A stretch of DNA of 64,000 nucleotides from a virus. Below the pieces are notes generated by a model, which ran no database searches, had not been told where the DNA came from, and saw only the letters and a list, made by a program, of their open reading frames with translations. A program made the translations under genes and the position numbers. The stretch spans positions 1 to 64,000 of the IMG/VR virus record IMGVR_UViG_3300021171_000012; one strand, written 5' to 3'. Positions 31,626-39,510 of this stretch are shown one piece after another (the first letter of the stretch is position 1; each line of letters starts with the position of its first letter).

Positions 31626-32023
31626 TGAATCGCGAAGCGGAACTCGCTAAACTCGCCGCAGATCCCGATCCTGCTGTCCGACGCTGGGCCGAGATCGACA
31701 TGCTACCCGATGAACAAGAAGCATGTTCCGTTATTCATAGCAACGGGACTATTAGGCTCGTTGTTCTAAGATCCAACAGAATTGCGATCTTCGGCCAGGA
31801 CGGTCAGCTCTATAAGATCCTCGATGACGCACCCTCGACTGAAGAACTTCGCCGGCTCTCGGAAGAGTTACGAATCAAGCTAAGCCAAAAAAGTGCCGCC
31901 TGGTTCTACGGAGAGCCATCAGACTCAGAGTTCAAACGCGATCTCAAACGGGCCGAACGCGCAGAGCAAGCACAGACTAGACGCCGAAACATACCATCAC
32001 CGGCTCAAGTTCTCGACATTTAA
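31625..32023 (+). CDS. Small protein with C-terminal VLDI tail
   Basis: 132 residues. MNREAELAKLAADPDPAVRR resembles the start of a HEAT-like repeat. A beta section (TIRLVVLRSNRIAIFGQDGQ) and a charged helical end (EFKRDLKRAERAEQAQTRRR) follow, ending PAQVLDI. The charged linker before the tail is like that of the 30114 gene; otherwise the two proteins are unrelated. Function unknown. Confidence 0.65.
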   Translation: MNREAELAKLAADPDPAVRRWAEIDMLPDEQEACSVIHSNGTIRLVVLRSNRIAIFGQDGQLYKILDDAPSTEELRRLSEELRIKLSQKSAAWFYGEPSDSEFKRDLKRAERAEQAQTRRRNIPSPAQVLDI

Positions 32024-32039
32024 CAAGGAACGAATTATC

Positions 32040-32309
32040 GTGCCCACTAAACATCTTCAGCTATCCGAGCTAATAGATCGTGAAGCTCGCTTTATCGCAA
32101 CCGAGATCCTCGAAGCTCGATTGACTAAATTCGATCTCCCACTACCGAAAGAGTCTGCACTCGACATTCATATTGATGCAATTCTAGCTGCAAAGCCGGA
32201 ACTCTATGAGCAGGCAAAAACTCGTGTCGAAGCTCGAAAGGACGCCTTTAGCGAGGCCCTTCGCGCGATCGACATAGAAGTCGAGATCGCCCAAGTGTTG
32301 GACATCTAA
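32040..32309 (+). CDS. Small protein with C-terminal VLDI tail, GTG start
   Basis: 89 residues from a GTG at 32040 with aagga 8 bases upstream; an earlier start would overlap the previous gene by more than 100 bases. HLQLSELIDREARFIATEIL and helical segments with AAKPELYEQAKTRVEARKDA, ending EIAQVLDI. The last six residues equal those of the preceding gene although codons differ (GTG TTG against GTT CTC). No known family. Confidence 0.6.
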   Translation: MPTKHLQLSELIDREARFIATEILEARLTKFDLPLPKESALDIHIDAILAAKPELYEQAKTRVEARKDAFSEALRAIDIEVEIAQVLDI

Positions 32310-32314
32310 GTTCG

Positions 32315-32542
32315 ATGACCTTATTGGCAGATTCTGCTCGAAACATCCTGCGCGAGGCAATAGTCTCGGAGTTAGGAATAGTCGTTCGAGTTCAACCAAC
32401 TTCTGACATGATCGCCCCCGCGCTAAGAGCGAAGCAAGTATTATATAGATTCCGACAAGAAGATTCGGATTTTGCAACATTACAGATCGTCCTATCCCCC
32501 ACAGACCCAGACCGAGAAATCTGGATCATTAAGAAGGACTAA
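32315..32542 (+). CDS. Small protein of unknown function
   Basis: 75 residues, MTLLADSARNILREAIVSEL, with a strand GIVVRVQP, a helix APALRAKQVLYRFRQE and a strand pair LQIVLSPTDPDREIWIIKKD. The compact alpha/beta pattern looks genuine. No family recognised. Six bases separate it from the previous stop. Confidence 0.58.
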   Translation: MTLLADSARNILREAIVSELGIVVRVQPTSDMIAPALRAKQVLYRFRQEDSDFATLQIVLSPTDPDREIWIIKKD

Positions 32543-32544
32543 GA

Positions 32545-32748
32545 ATGCCCACCGTCTCTAGCGAACCCCTCATTCGCGTCTGTATTCGAGTCCGAAAGGC
32601 CGACTACGATTACATCCGAACGGTCACTGAGACCGTTGACGCAGGTGGGATTAACCTAATAATCCGAACCGCCATTCACAGCTATGTGACCCAGCTAAAA
32701 GCCATCGAAAGACGGAATCTCGACAAACTAGAAAGCCCCACAAAATGA
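32545..32748 (+). CDS. Ribbon-helix-helix-like small protein
   Basis: 67 residues. The pattern of a strand (LIRVCIRVRKADYDYIR) followed by helices (GGINLIIRTAIHSYVTQLKA) recalls ribbon-helix-helix DNA-binding proteins, in which the strand contacts DNA. The match is by shape only. ATGA overlap with the next gene. Confidence 0.5.
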   Translation: MPTVSSEPLIRVCIRVRKADYDYIRTVTETVDAGGINLIIRTAIHSYVTQLKAIERRNLDKLESPTK

Positions 32749-33005
32749 AGAGCCAGGCCGAAACCCCACACGAACAACACAATAGACTAGCCTACGAATT
32801 AGGCTTAAGGATACTAACTGAAGTCCCCGACACAATTAACCAGATAATCATCCTCGAAAGTATAGTATCTGGTATCATTAGTATGTTTCCGTATAAAGAC
32901 GAAAAGAGCCGAGAGAAAGCTTTAGACTTTCTTCTAGACGAAATAACAACCGCAGTACGCAAGCGGGTTTTAGAAAAGCCCTTAGTAAGCAGGAAATCAA
33001 CATGA
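32745..33005 (+). CDS. Small helical protein, unknown
   Basis: 86 residues: MKSQAETPHEQHNRLAYELG, then a hydrophobic helix with NQIIILESIVSGIISMFPYK and a charged helix REKALDFLLDEITTAVRKRV. No signal or transmembrane segment is certain. It overlaps both neighbours by ATGA. Unknown role. Confidence 0.58.
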   Translation: MKSQAETPHEQHNRLAYELGLRILTEVPDTINQIIILESIVSGIISMFPYKDEKSREKALDFLLDEITTAVRKRVLEKPLVSRKST

Positions 33006-33256
33006 CCCACCGCAGAGCAGGTCTAATGACCCACCGCTTCATTACTCACGCGCGGAACATGGAAGAATTAAGGTCCGAGTTCATTTCGGACATCAACAGA
33101 CGACTGAACATCGTCATGCTCAGAATAAAGAACGCCCCATCAGCGCGCCGATCAGCTAGTCTAGTCCTCCTTCGTGAGGAACTCGAAAGTCAAAAGGAAT
33201 TTTGGGAAGACATCGAGTTCGCCGCGCTCAGGAAGAAGGGAGCTCCAGTTCCGTGA
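33002..33256 (+). CDS. Small basic helical protein, unknown
   Basis: 84 residues. Two possible starts, the ATG at 33002 (MTHRRAGLMTHRF) and an internal one at 33026. Helices with MEELRSEFISDINRRLNIVM and SASLVLLREELESQKEFWED suggest a coiled-coil hairpin. No family recognised. Overlaps the next gene by GTGA. Confidence 0.55.
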   Translation: MTHRRAGLMTHRFITHARNMEELRSEFISDINRRLNIVMLRIKNAPSARRSASLVLLREELESQKEFWEDIEFAALRKKGAPVP

Positions 33257-33432
33257 CAGAGGATCTATCAAGTTATCAATCGTCAGAGACAGCGTGGCGT
33301 TATGATTCTGCCATTTTCCGCGCCGAGTGTGATATCAAACAGGCTCGCCTAGACTTAGATAAAGCAGAGAAACGTCTAAAAGATTTAAAAGATAAACCGC
33401 CGCTCTATCATCTATTTAATTGGAGCGCATAA
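33253..33432 (+). CDS. Small coiled-coil protein, GTG start
   Basis: 59 residues starting with GTG at 33253 (GTGA overlap). TEDLSSYQSSETAWRYDSAI and a heptad-like helix (AECDIKQARLDLDKAEKRLK) followed by PPLYHLFNWSA. The start is inferred from the overlap pattern that is usual in this block. Function unknown. Confidence 0.5.
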   Translation: MTEDLSSYQSSETAWRYDSAIFRAECDIKQARLDLDKAEKRLKDLKDKPPLYHLFNWSA

Positions 33433-33435
33433 GAA

Positions 33436-33756
33436 ATGACCGACACCCCAAATCCAAATCTCAAAGCAGCTTTAGTCGGATCGCTGAGATTGATAGAGTC
33501 TGAGTCGGAACCGCAAAGTGGAACCGACGAATCCCCGCTTCGCGAGGCTACAGTCGACAGTGTAGACTATTTCCTCGACCGGATTAATCAAAAGCTCATT
33601 GACGGAATGCCAGTTCCGAATCAGGACTTAGAGCAGCTAGCGAACTTCTATCGAGCACAAGCTCTAAAGTGGGCTCAAGAGGAGGACATTAAGAAGACAA
33701 AGTCCCAAACCAAGCGCGAAAAGAAATTCGCCCCCGGAGAGATTATGGACATATAA
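33436..33756 (+). CDS. Small acidic protein with C-terminal IMDI tail
   Basis: 106 residues. An acidic flexible first part (RLIESESEPQSGTDESPLRE), a helix with SVDYFLDRINQKLIDGM, another with DLEQLANFYRAQALKWAQEE, a Lys-rich linker (KKTKSQTKREKKF), and the ending APGEIMDI. The tail belongs to the [VI][LM][DE]I group. No family recognised. Confidence 0.63.
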   Translation: MTDTPNPNLKAALVGSLRLIESESEPQSGTDESPLREATVDSVDYFLDRINQKLIDGMPVPNQDLEQLANFYRAQALKWAQEEDIKKTKSQTKREKKFAPGEIMDI

Positions 33757-33771
33757 AGGAAATAGACTAAA

Positions 33772-34023
33772 ATGAAACCCCTCACCGTAGAAATACGCCA
33801 CGCGGACAGTGACACAGTATTAGTTAAGCAGTCAGCCCTGCCTCCGCATTCCACCGACAAAGGTATATACTACATAAAAATCGAGGTAAATGATACATCA
33901 GTTGCATGGAGTGCATCTCCAGTAGAAACTCTACAGGGACCACTCACTTTAATTGTCAACATTCCAGACTTACATCCCGAGTCTGGCTTTGGAAAATTCC
34001 TAGACCAAGAAATCGGCGCTTAG
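33772..34023 (+). CDS. Small beta-rich protein, unknown
   Basis: 83 residues, MKPLTVEIRHADSDTVLVKQ, strands GIYYIKIEVNDTSVAWSASP and LTLIVNIPDLHPESGFGKFL. No family recognised. A GAGCGAAGCGAG repeat follows the stop and precedes the Cas4-like gene, similar to the element at 25641. Confidence 0.55.
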   Translation: MKPLTVEIRHADSDTVLVKQSALPPHSTDKGIYYIKIEVNDTSVAWSASPVETLQGPLTLIVNIPDLHPESGFGKFLDQEIGA

Positions 34024-34061
34024 CGAGCGAAGCGAGTTGTCTTAGACATTAGAGAGTTCCA

Positions 34062-35189
34062 ATGTCAATGTCTGATCTAATTTCGACCATCGAAGAAGTA
34101 AAAACCGAAACAGACTCGGCTCTTCGGCCCGTAAACACCGCATTCTCAACCAAGGTGCCGAATTTGCAGCTATATCTAGACTCAACAAGCCTTGGTGATT
34201 TCAAAAGCTGCGCCCAACTTTATAAATATAGGATCATAGACGGTTATTCCTCACCCTATAGCTCGACCGATTTATTCTTCGGAATTTTATTCCACTCTGC
34301 AACCGAGGTCTATGAACGCTCTCGCGCGTCGGGCATCCCTCACGACGAAAGTGTTATTGATGCTCTCCGTCACGCGGTCATGGCAACCTGGGACAACGAA
34401 AAAAAGCGCCCTTGGACTTCAGATGTCACAGACAAGAGCAGGAACACGCTCCTACGAACTATAGTTTGGTATTTAGACACCTTTAAGGACGAAAATCTTA
34501 AGACGGTAGTATTTCCCAATGGCGATCCTGCAGTCGAAGTCTCGTTTCGCTTCGATACCGGGATTCGTACAGAGGCTAAATTCGAGTGTCCAGTTTGTTT
34601 TGGAGCTGGTGCTGCCAAAATTAGTGGAGCTCGGAAGTCCGAAGATAGTCCTGGCGACATCGAATTTACTATAGAGCAATGTACTGAATGTAACGGAACC
34701 GGAGCTGTTGGTGAACCGTTTTACCTCTGCGGGCATCTCGACCGTGTAGTCTACTGGAACTCCGAACTATGGATCATGGACAAGAAGACAACGCGATACG
34801 CACTTGATGATAACTACTTTCGCCAGTTCTCCCCCGATAATCAGATGAGTCTCTATAGTGTCGCCGGCGCCGTGACACTGGAGTCTGAAGTCGGTGGGCT
34901 TATCATTGACGGATGTCAAGTGTTAGTCACAGGATCTCGCTTCCGACGCAAAACCATCCCACGCTCCCCCGAGCAGCTTGAGGAATGGCTCGTTAGTCTA
35001 AAACATTGGCTCCACTGGCTTGAGTATTGCGCCAAGAACGATTATTGGCCGCAGAACGAACGAAGCTGCGGCTACGGTAATCGCCAATGCCAATTCCGAC
35101 CCGTCTGCTCTAGTGACCCAAGCACTCGGCAAGAAATGCTCGACGGGATGTACGTTAGAAGGACTTGGGATCCCCTAATTCCGAGATAG
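34062..35189 (+). CDS. Cas4/RecB-like PD-(D/E)XK exonuclease with DnaJ-type zinc insert
   Basis: 375 residues. The RecB-like fold shows an early SLGDFKSCAQLYKYRI, a helix with LFFGILFHSATEVYE, and the active-site strands LCGHLDRVVYWNSELWIMDK followed by KTT (GxxD ... DxKT). Cysteines in SCAQLY and in CGYGNRQCQFRPVC give a Cas4/AddB-type iron-sulfur cluster. Between strands, residues 175-225 insert two CxxCxGxG motifs (CPVCFGAGAA and CTECNGTGAVG) like the DnaJ zinc finger. Such phage nucleases work with a Sak4-like ATPase, which is encoded 212 bases on. Confidence 0.83.
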   Translation: MSMSDLISTIEEVKTETDSALRPVNTAFSTKVPNLQLYLDSTSLGDFKSCAQLYKYRIIDGYSSPYSSTDLFFGILFHSATEVYERSRASGIPHDESVIDALRHAVMATWDNEKKRPWTSDVTDKSRNTLLRTIVWYLDTFKDENLKTVVFPNGDPAVEVSFRFDTGIRTEAKFECPVCFGAGAAKISGARKSEDSPGDIEFTIEQCTECNGTGAVGEPFYLCGHLDRVVYWNSELWIMDKKTTRYALDDNYFRQFSPDNQMSLYSVAGAVTLESEVGGLIIDGCQVLVTGSRFRRKTIPRSPEQLEEWLVSLKHWLHWLEYCAKNDYWPQNERSCGYGNRQCQFRPVCSSDPSTRQEMLDGMYVRRTWDPLIPR

Positions 35190-35198
35190 GAAAACCTA

Positions 35199-35399
35199 AT
35201 GCAAATAGAAATCGAACCCCACGAACTAAGCCCGTTTATAAGCGGGGCAACTAGAGTAGTCGACAATAAAACGGGACCAATAAGACTAGAAATCTCTCTA
35301 AGAGAAGAAGGAACGTTGGTTCTTCAGTTCGATGACTATCATGCCTTAGATGGCTTTACAAACCGTCTGGTAAACGCCGTTAGAAATAGGAAATCCTAA
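35199..35399 (+). CDS. Small protein of unknown function
   Basis: 66 residues, MQIEIEPHELSPFISGATRV, strands in GPIRLEISLREEGTLVLQF and a final helix LDGFTNRLVNAVRNRK. It sits between the Cas4-like nuclease and the Sak4-like ATPase with 2- and 9-base gaps, so it may belong to the recombination set. No family recognised. Confidence 0.58.
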   Translation: MQIEIEPHELSPFISGATRVVDNKTGPIRLEISLREEGTLVLQFDDYHALDGFTNRLVNAVRNRKS

Positions 35400-35401
35400 A
35401 G

Positions 35402-36451
35402 ATGCCCGGACTAATCGACCCCAGTTCCGAACTCGCAAAGATTCTCCTTATTGGCGATCAGGGCGACGGAAAGACCGGAGCAAAAGCGGCGCTTATAGCG
35501 ATGGGTTACAAGCTCTTAATGATAGACACAGATCGTGGCTTCAAGATCCTCAGGAGCCTATTAACCGACCCACACTATCCCTACGCCGCGTTTATGAAGA
35601 AGCACGGAATCAACCCCGCTGAGCCTGGTAGAATCTCCTACATCCCCATCGACGTTCCGATCGACTTCACTGATGTTAGCGTAAACCGCAAAGGCCGTGC
35701 AGTAAATTACTCCGTTCTCGGCCCAACCTCCTCCGCCGCGTGGGAGACCGTAACAAAGCTTCTCAAAGAATGGAAAGACACCTCCGACGGAAAAGCGATC
35801 TCCCTCGGCGGGATTAATGACTGGGGACCGGATACGGTTTTAGACTTCGACACGATGTCTACTCTCGCCGAGCTTGCCAAATACTGGATGCAAGACATGA
35901 ACGGACATTTAGGTGCGTTCGAGGACGATCACGGTCGAGACAGCGGCGGCGCGCAAGAACTAATCATGAGGTTAATGACAAAGTTAACCAACGACGCCGT
36001 GAAGTGCAACGTGATAGTCACAGGGCACATTAAGTGGGTTGACATGTCGAACGACGTTCCCCAAGGTATCGAGGAACGAATTAGGGAAAAGAAAGCCATC
36101 GACGCTCAAGGCTTCCCGGCAGTAATTGGCAAAGCCACCTCTCCGTATATCGGCAAGAAGTTCAATGACGTCTTTATCGTTAAACGGGAGGGAAACGGAA
36201 GCAGTTTAACCCGAAAAATCTACTCTGTTCCAACAAACAACACAAGCGCAAAAAACTCTGTATGGCTCGAACCATCCTATCCACTATCCACGGGCTTAGG
36301 CGAGATTTTCTGCGCTCTGCAATATAAAGATCCACCCGTTGAACTCATAAAGGCCATCCGTGGCACAACCTCTACTGGGAAGGACACTGACGTAGCTACT
36401 TCGGGTTCTTCCCCCGTAGCGAAATCCGGCTTCGGATTTCGACCTAACTAA
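35402..36451 (+). CDS. Sak4-like RecA-fold ATPase
   Basis: 349 residues. Walker A LLIGDQGDGKTG near residue 20, Walker B-like region VLDFDTMSTLAEL, a later VIVTGHIKWVD with the polar residue of the RecA core, and a Ser/Gly-rich tail. The size and features match the Sak4 group of phage single-strand annealing and recombination ATPases. Neighbours upstream (Cas4-like nuclease) and downstream (SSB-like) form the usual Sak4 neighbourhood. Confidence 0.8.
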   Translation: MPGLIDPSSELAKILLIGDQGDGKTGAKAALIAMGYKLLMIDTDRGFKILRSLLTDPHYPYAAFMKKHGINPAEPGRISYIPIDVPIDFTDVSVNRKGRAVNYSVLGPTSSAAWETVTKLLKEWKDTSDGKAISLGGINDWGPDTVLDFDTMSTLAELAKYWMQDMNGHLGAFEDDHGRDSGGAQELIMRLMTKLTNDAVKCNVIVTGHIKWVDMSNDVPQGIEERIREKKAIDAQGFPAVIGKATSPYIGKKFNDVFIVKREGNGSSLTRKIYSVPTNNTSAKNSVWLEPSYPLSTGLGEIFCALQYKDPPVELIKAIRGTTSTGKDTDVATSGSSPVAKSGFGFRPN

Positions 36452-36479
36452 CCTTTAAACCCTAAAGGATCTTACAACT

Positions 36480-36974
36480 ATGGCAAACGAAACAGTCGAT
36501 CTTCGCGATCTCCTCACCGCACCACTGTCGAACTTTCCCGACAAACCCAACCTCCCCGCGAACAAGTCTTTCTACGGGAAGATCCTCAACATGGAGGCAA
36601 CACATAGCAAGGTCAAAGGAACTCCGGGTTTTCACGTTTCGGTTCGTCTGACCGATCCCGGAAGCGATGTCACCCCGAGCGACCTCCAGAAACTCAGCGA
36701 CGCCGGGCTGAGTCTCGCCGACTATGAGGTCGGTTCGGACTTCTGGCTCACCCCCGGATCAATGACCTTCCTTCGCCGGTTCCTGACCTCTATCGGAATC
36801 TCGGAGAATGTCTCAACAGCGGAGGCCCTTCATCTCGACGAGCACTTTAACCCGACTTCCGAGACCCGCGACATCGTTCGCGGGCTCGACGTGGCGATCA
36901 AAACTCCACCAGCAGACGCCGAAGGCCGCGTCTTCACAAACAATCTCGACATCATCTACGGCGTTAAGCGTTAG
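36480..36974 (+). CDS. Putative single-stranded DNA-binding protein
   Basis: 164 residues: LPANKSFYGKILNMEATHSK, TPGFHVSVRLTDPGSDVTPS, YEVGSDFWLTPGSMTFLRRF and a C-terminal strand FTNNLDIIYGVKR. The beta-barrel-like start and place directly behind the Sak4-like ATPase resemble the phage SSB or DUF2815-like partners. No acidic SSB tail is present. The call rests mostly on context. Confidence 0.58.
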   Translation: MANETVDLRDLLTAPLSNFPDKPNLPANKSFYGKILNMEATHSKVKGTPGFHVSVRLTDPGSDVTPSDLQKLSDAGLSLADYEVGSDFWLTPGSMTFLRRFLTSIGISENVSTAEALHLDEHFNPTSETRDIVRGLDVAIKTPPADAEGRVFTNNLDIIYGVKR

Positions 36975-37052
36975 TCTGTCCGAATTCCTGAAGTAAGTTC
37001 CGGCAGGTGTATCATGTAAAACTGCCCAAGCTCTCGCGAGCATCAAGGACGA

Positions 37053-37119
37053 TAGCACTATACTCGTTACGGGAGGGACTGGGAAATGCAAACGGAAGTG
37101 CCAAACTCCCTCCCGTAAC
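37053..37119 (+). promoter_or_regulatory. Possible promoter and 13-bp hairpin before the primase gene
   Basis: GTTACGGGAGGGA (37066-37078) pairs exactly with TCCCTCCCGTAAC (37107-37119) over a 28-base loop. A TATACT (37059-37064) inside the 12-mer TAGCACTATACT lies just before it and might be a -10 element without a clear -35. The whole lies in the 191-bp gap before the primase-like gene. Confidence 0.5.
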
Positions 37120-37165
37120 ACCCTTTCGGATCTTAGATCACTCGGGTCTCGGGGACAAGGTGATA

Positions 37166-37753
37166 ATGGAAGAAAATCCGAAAACTAGATCCAAGGAAGA
37201 AATAATAAACGATCTAGATTTACTACGCAAAGTAGTAAAGAGCCATTTGAATTTGAATTCTTCCGACTATGGACTTTGCCCGTTTCACGAGGAGAAGACT
37301 CCGAGTTTCCATATTTACAAGGCCCGCTCTGGAAAAGCTCGATACCATTGCTTTGGTTGCGAGGCGAACGGGGATGCAATAAACTTCGTCTCAATAATCG
37401 AAGGACTTTCATTTAAGAGTGCCCTTGAGAAACTAGGTGGGGTATTCCTATTATCTTCCACCCCCGAGCACCCGAGTGGAGTAAGTTCCTCTTGCGAGCA
37501 AGGTTGCCAAAAATATATAAATCTTCGAGAGGACTACGATTTCGTCTCGCAGGAGAATAAGCTCTTTAGACTATATCTAAATCTTGGAGAGAAAGATCCC
37601 GGTTCAGTAGGTTGGACAGTAGCTAGAGCCAGCCTGGAGAAATGGTTTACTACGGAAGCCGAGGCACTAGCATATTCTCTAGGACTTCGAGACGCCCAAG
37701 GCGAGTCTATAGTTCTAGGTGATATAACGATTTGGTCAGGAAAAACTAGATGA
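37166..37753 (+). CDS. CHC2-type primase zinc-domain protein
   Basis: 195 residues from the ATG at 37166 (aaggtg upstream); longer frames to 37007 run through the hairpin. Residues 10-100 have the CHC2 zinc-binding pattern: GLCPFHEEKTPSFHIY, ARYHCFGCEANGDAINFV and LSFKSALEKLGG. The second half has LYLNLGEKDPG and no TOPRIM catalytic core. So it is a zinc-binding DNA-recognition part that needs a partner, perhaps the P-loop protein at 42635. It starts the replication gene row. Confidence 0.8.
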   Translation: MEENPKTRSKEEIINDLDLLRKVVKSHLNLNSSDYGLCPFHEEKTPSFHIYKARSGKARYHCFGCEANGDAINFVSIIEGLSFKSALEKLGGVFLLSSTPEHPSGVSSSCEQGCQKYINLREDYDFVSQENKLFRLYLNLGEKDPGSVGWTVARASLEKWFTTEAEALAYSLGLRDAQGESIVLGDITIWSGKTR

Positions 37754-38139
37754 CCGAGCTTTTAGACCCAACCTGCCCATATTGTGGATCTAAAGTCGGG
37801 ATAGTCCCTGGACTGACAATCTACCCATCCCGTTTAGACTTAGCGGATAGAATGTTTTGGGCCTGCTCTAGATTCCCTATTTGCGATTCCTATGTCGGCT
37901 GCCATTACGGTACAAGTAAACCTTTAGGTCGATTAGCCAACCCAGAGCTGCGCCGCGCAAAGATGCAAGCCCACAGGGTATTCGACCCACTATGGAGAAG
38001 GTTGCCTCGAACACGACGCGAATGCTATAAGTGGTTATCGGAGCAGATGGGGATATCCGTTGAGCAATGTCATATAGGAAAGTTCGACGTCGAGCAATGC
38101 AATCGAGTTGTAGATATTTGTTCTAGAGAGACCATGTAG
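37750..38139 (+). CDS. DUF3268-like zinc-finger protein
   Basis: 129 residues. PTCPYCGSKVGIVPGLTIYP, MFWACSRFPICDSYVGCHYG, TSKPLGRLANPELRRAKMQA, RECYKWLSEQMGISVEQCHI and GKFDVEQCNRVVDI follow the DUF3268 pattern found in phages. A zinc ribbon with two Cys pairs is visible. It probably binds nucleic acid. ATGA overlap upstream; its stop abuts the ParB-methylase gene. Confidence 0.8.
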   Translation: MTELLDPTCPYCGSKVGIVPGLTIYPSRLDLADRMFWACSRFPICDSYVGCHYGTSKPLGRLANPELRRAKMQAHRVFDPLWRRLPRTRRECYKWLSEQMGISVEQCHIGKFDVEQCNRVVDICSRETM

Positions 38140-39510
38140 ATGGCTGAGCTTCTAGACCCAAACTCGATTGTCGTACAACATCGCCAGCGCGGGGAGCTTG
38201 GTGACCTATCTAGTCTTGAGACTTCGATCAAAGAGATCGGCCAGATTCAGCCCATCGTAGTTCGTCGAGAGAACGACTTAGTCGTCTTGATGGTCGGTGG
38301 AAGGCGCTTAAAAGCCTGTGCGAATTTAGGCATAGCCGTTCGGGCAGAATTTTGGGAAGACCTAGATCCTATTTCGGCAAAAATAATCGAACTAGAAGAG
38401 AACATTCGTCGAGATGACATTTCTTGGCGCGACCGAGCAAAGGCAACGGATGAGATTCACCGGCTATTCAAGCTAACCGAACCCGACTGGACCTTACAAA
38501 AGACCGCAAAAAGACTAGGTGAGACTCCAACCTGGATCTCGAGAATCCTAACAGTGTTTAAGAACCTAGACTCACCGCTCTTAACTAACTCTACTGGAAT
38601 CGATAACGCCTTCTCTATCCTACAGACTGCCGCCGAACGCCGCGCCGCGAGTATCGTCAACGATATCATCCAGGCTGGGACGAATATCTTTAAGCAGGAA
38701 CCCGAGAAGGAACTAGTCAATGTCCCTATGGGAGATAACCCTGTTATTGAACTCGATAAACCTGATCGCCCAGATAATGATCCTAGCCCTATTAATATAC
38801 AAACGTCACCGCAACCGATACAGGTAATTCTAAATATAGACTTTACGAAATGGATTTTAGAATACACCGGACCTAAATTCAACCTAATTCACTGTGATTT
38901 CCCCTTCGACGTCAAATACGACAGCTACGCAAAGAGTGTAACATCGAACAAGACTGAGGACTATGATTTCAGTGGTTTCTGGCCCCTTTTAGACTGCCTC
39001 TGCGACAATCTAAACACAATCTGCTCCTATTCAGCACATATAATGTTTTGGTTCTCAATGAAATTCTACAGCGAGACAAAGTCAAGACTAGAGCGCGCCG
39101 GTCTCTATGTGCATGACCATCCGCTAGTTTGGCACAAGACCGACAATTCTGGCATAATCCCCGGTCGCGATAACGCATTTCCTCGAAGGACTTACGAAAC
39201 CGCGTTCCTATGTAGTCGCGGCAAGCGCCCGCTAATCCGATCTCAGTCTAACATCTACGGCGCGCCGATGGCATCCGGCTCACTTCATCCAAGTCAAAAA
39301 CCGGAGCCAGTCTTAAACCACTTCCTCTCGATGCTTATTGACGAAACAACCGACTTCCTCGATCCAACCTGTGGAAGTGGAACGGCGATTCGCTCTGCGG
39401 AATACTGTGGCGCGAGATCCGTTCTCGGACTGGAACTCGACCCTAACTACGCTGCAAGTGCTGAGGCGGCAACTCAGAACGCAAGAAGACTGCGAGGACT
39501 AAAATTATGA
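38140..39510 (+). CDS. ParB-like domain fused to a beta-class DNA methyltransferase
   Basis: 456 residues. Residues 10-190 are ParB/sulfiredoxin-like and HTH: SIKEIGQIQPIVVRRENDLV, MVGGRRLKACANLG, LEENIRRDDISWRDRA, TAKRLGETPTWISRIL. Residues 245-450 are a DNA methylase of beta order: motif IV NLIHCDFPF first, then LVWHKTDNSG and SLHPSQKP, and motif I FLDPTCGSGT last. Motif IV is DFPF rather than DPPY, unusual but it still has Asp and an aromatic. It would methylate adenine or cytosine amino groups, perhaps protecting phage DNA from host restriction. Confidence 0.85.
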   Translation: MAELLDPNSIVVQHRQRGELGDLSSLETSIKEIGQIQPIVVRRENDLVVLMVGGRRLKACANLGIAVRAEFWEDLDPISAKIIELEENIRRDDISWRDRAKATDEIHRLFKLTEPDWTLQKTAKRLGETPTWISRILTVFKNLDSPLLTNSTGIDNAFSILQTAAERRAASIVNDIIQAGTNIFKQEPEKELVNVPMGDNPVIELDKPDRPDNDPSPINIQTSPQPIQVILNIDFTKWILEYTGPKFNLIHCDFPFDVKYDSYAKSVTSNKTEDYDFSGFWPLLDCLCDNLNTICSYSAHIMFWFSMKFYSETKSRLERAGLYVHDHPLVWHKTDNSGIIPGRDNAFPRRTYETAFLCSRGKRPLIRSQSNIYGAPMASGSLHPSQKPEPVLNHFLSMLIDETTDFLDPTCGSGTAIRSAEYCGARSVLGLELDPNYAASAEAATQNARRLRGLKL

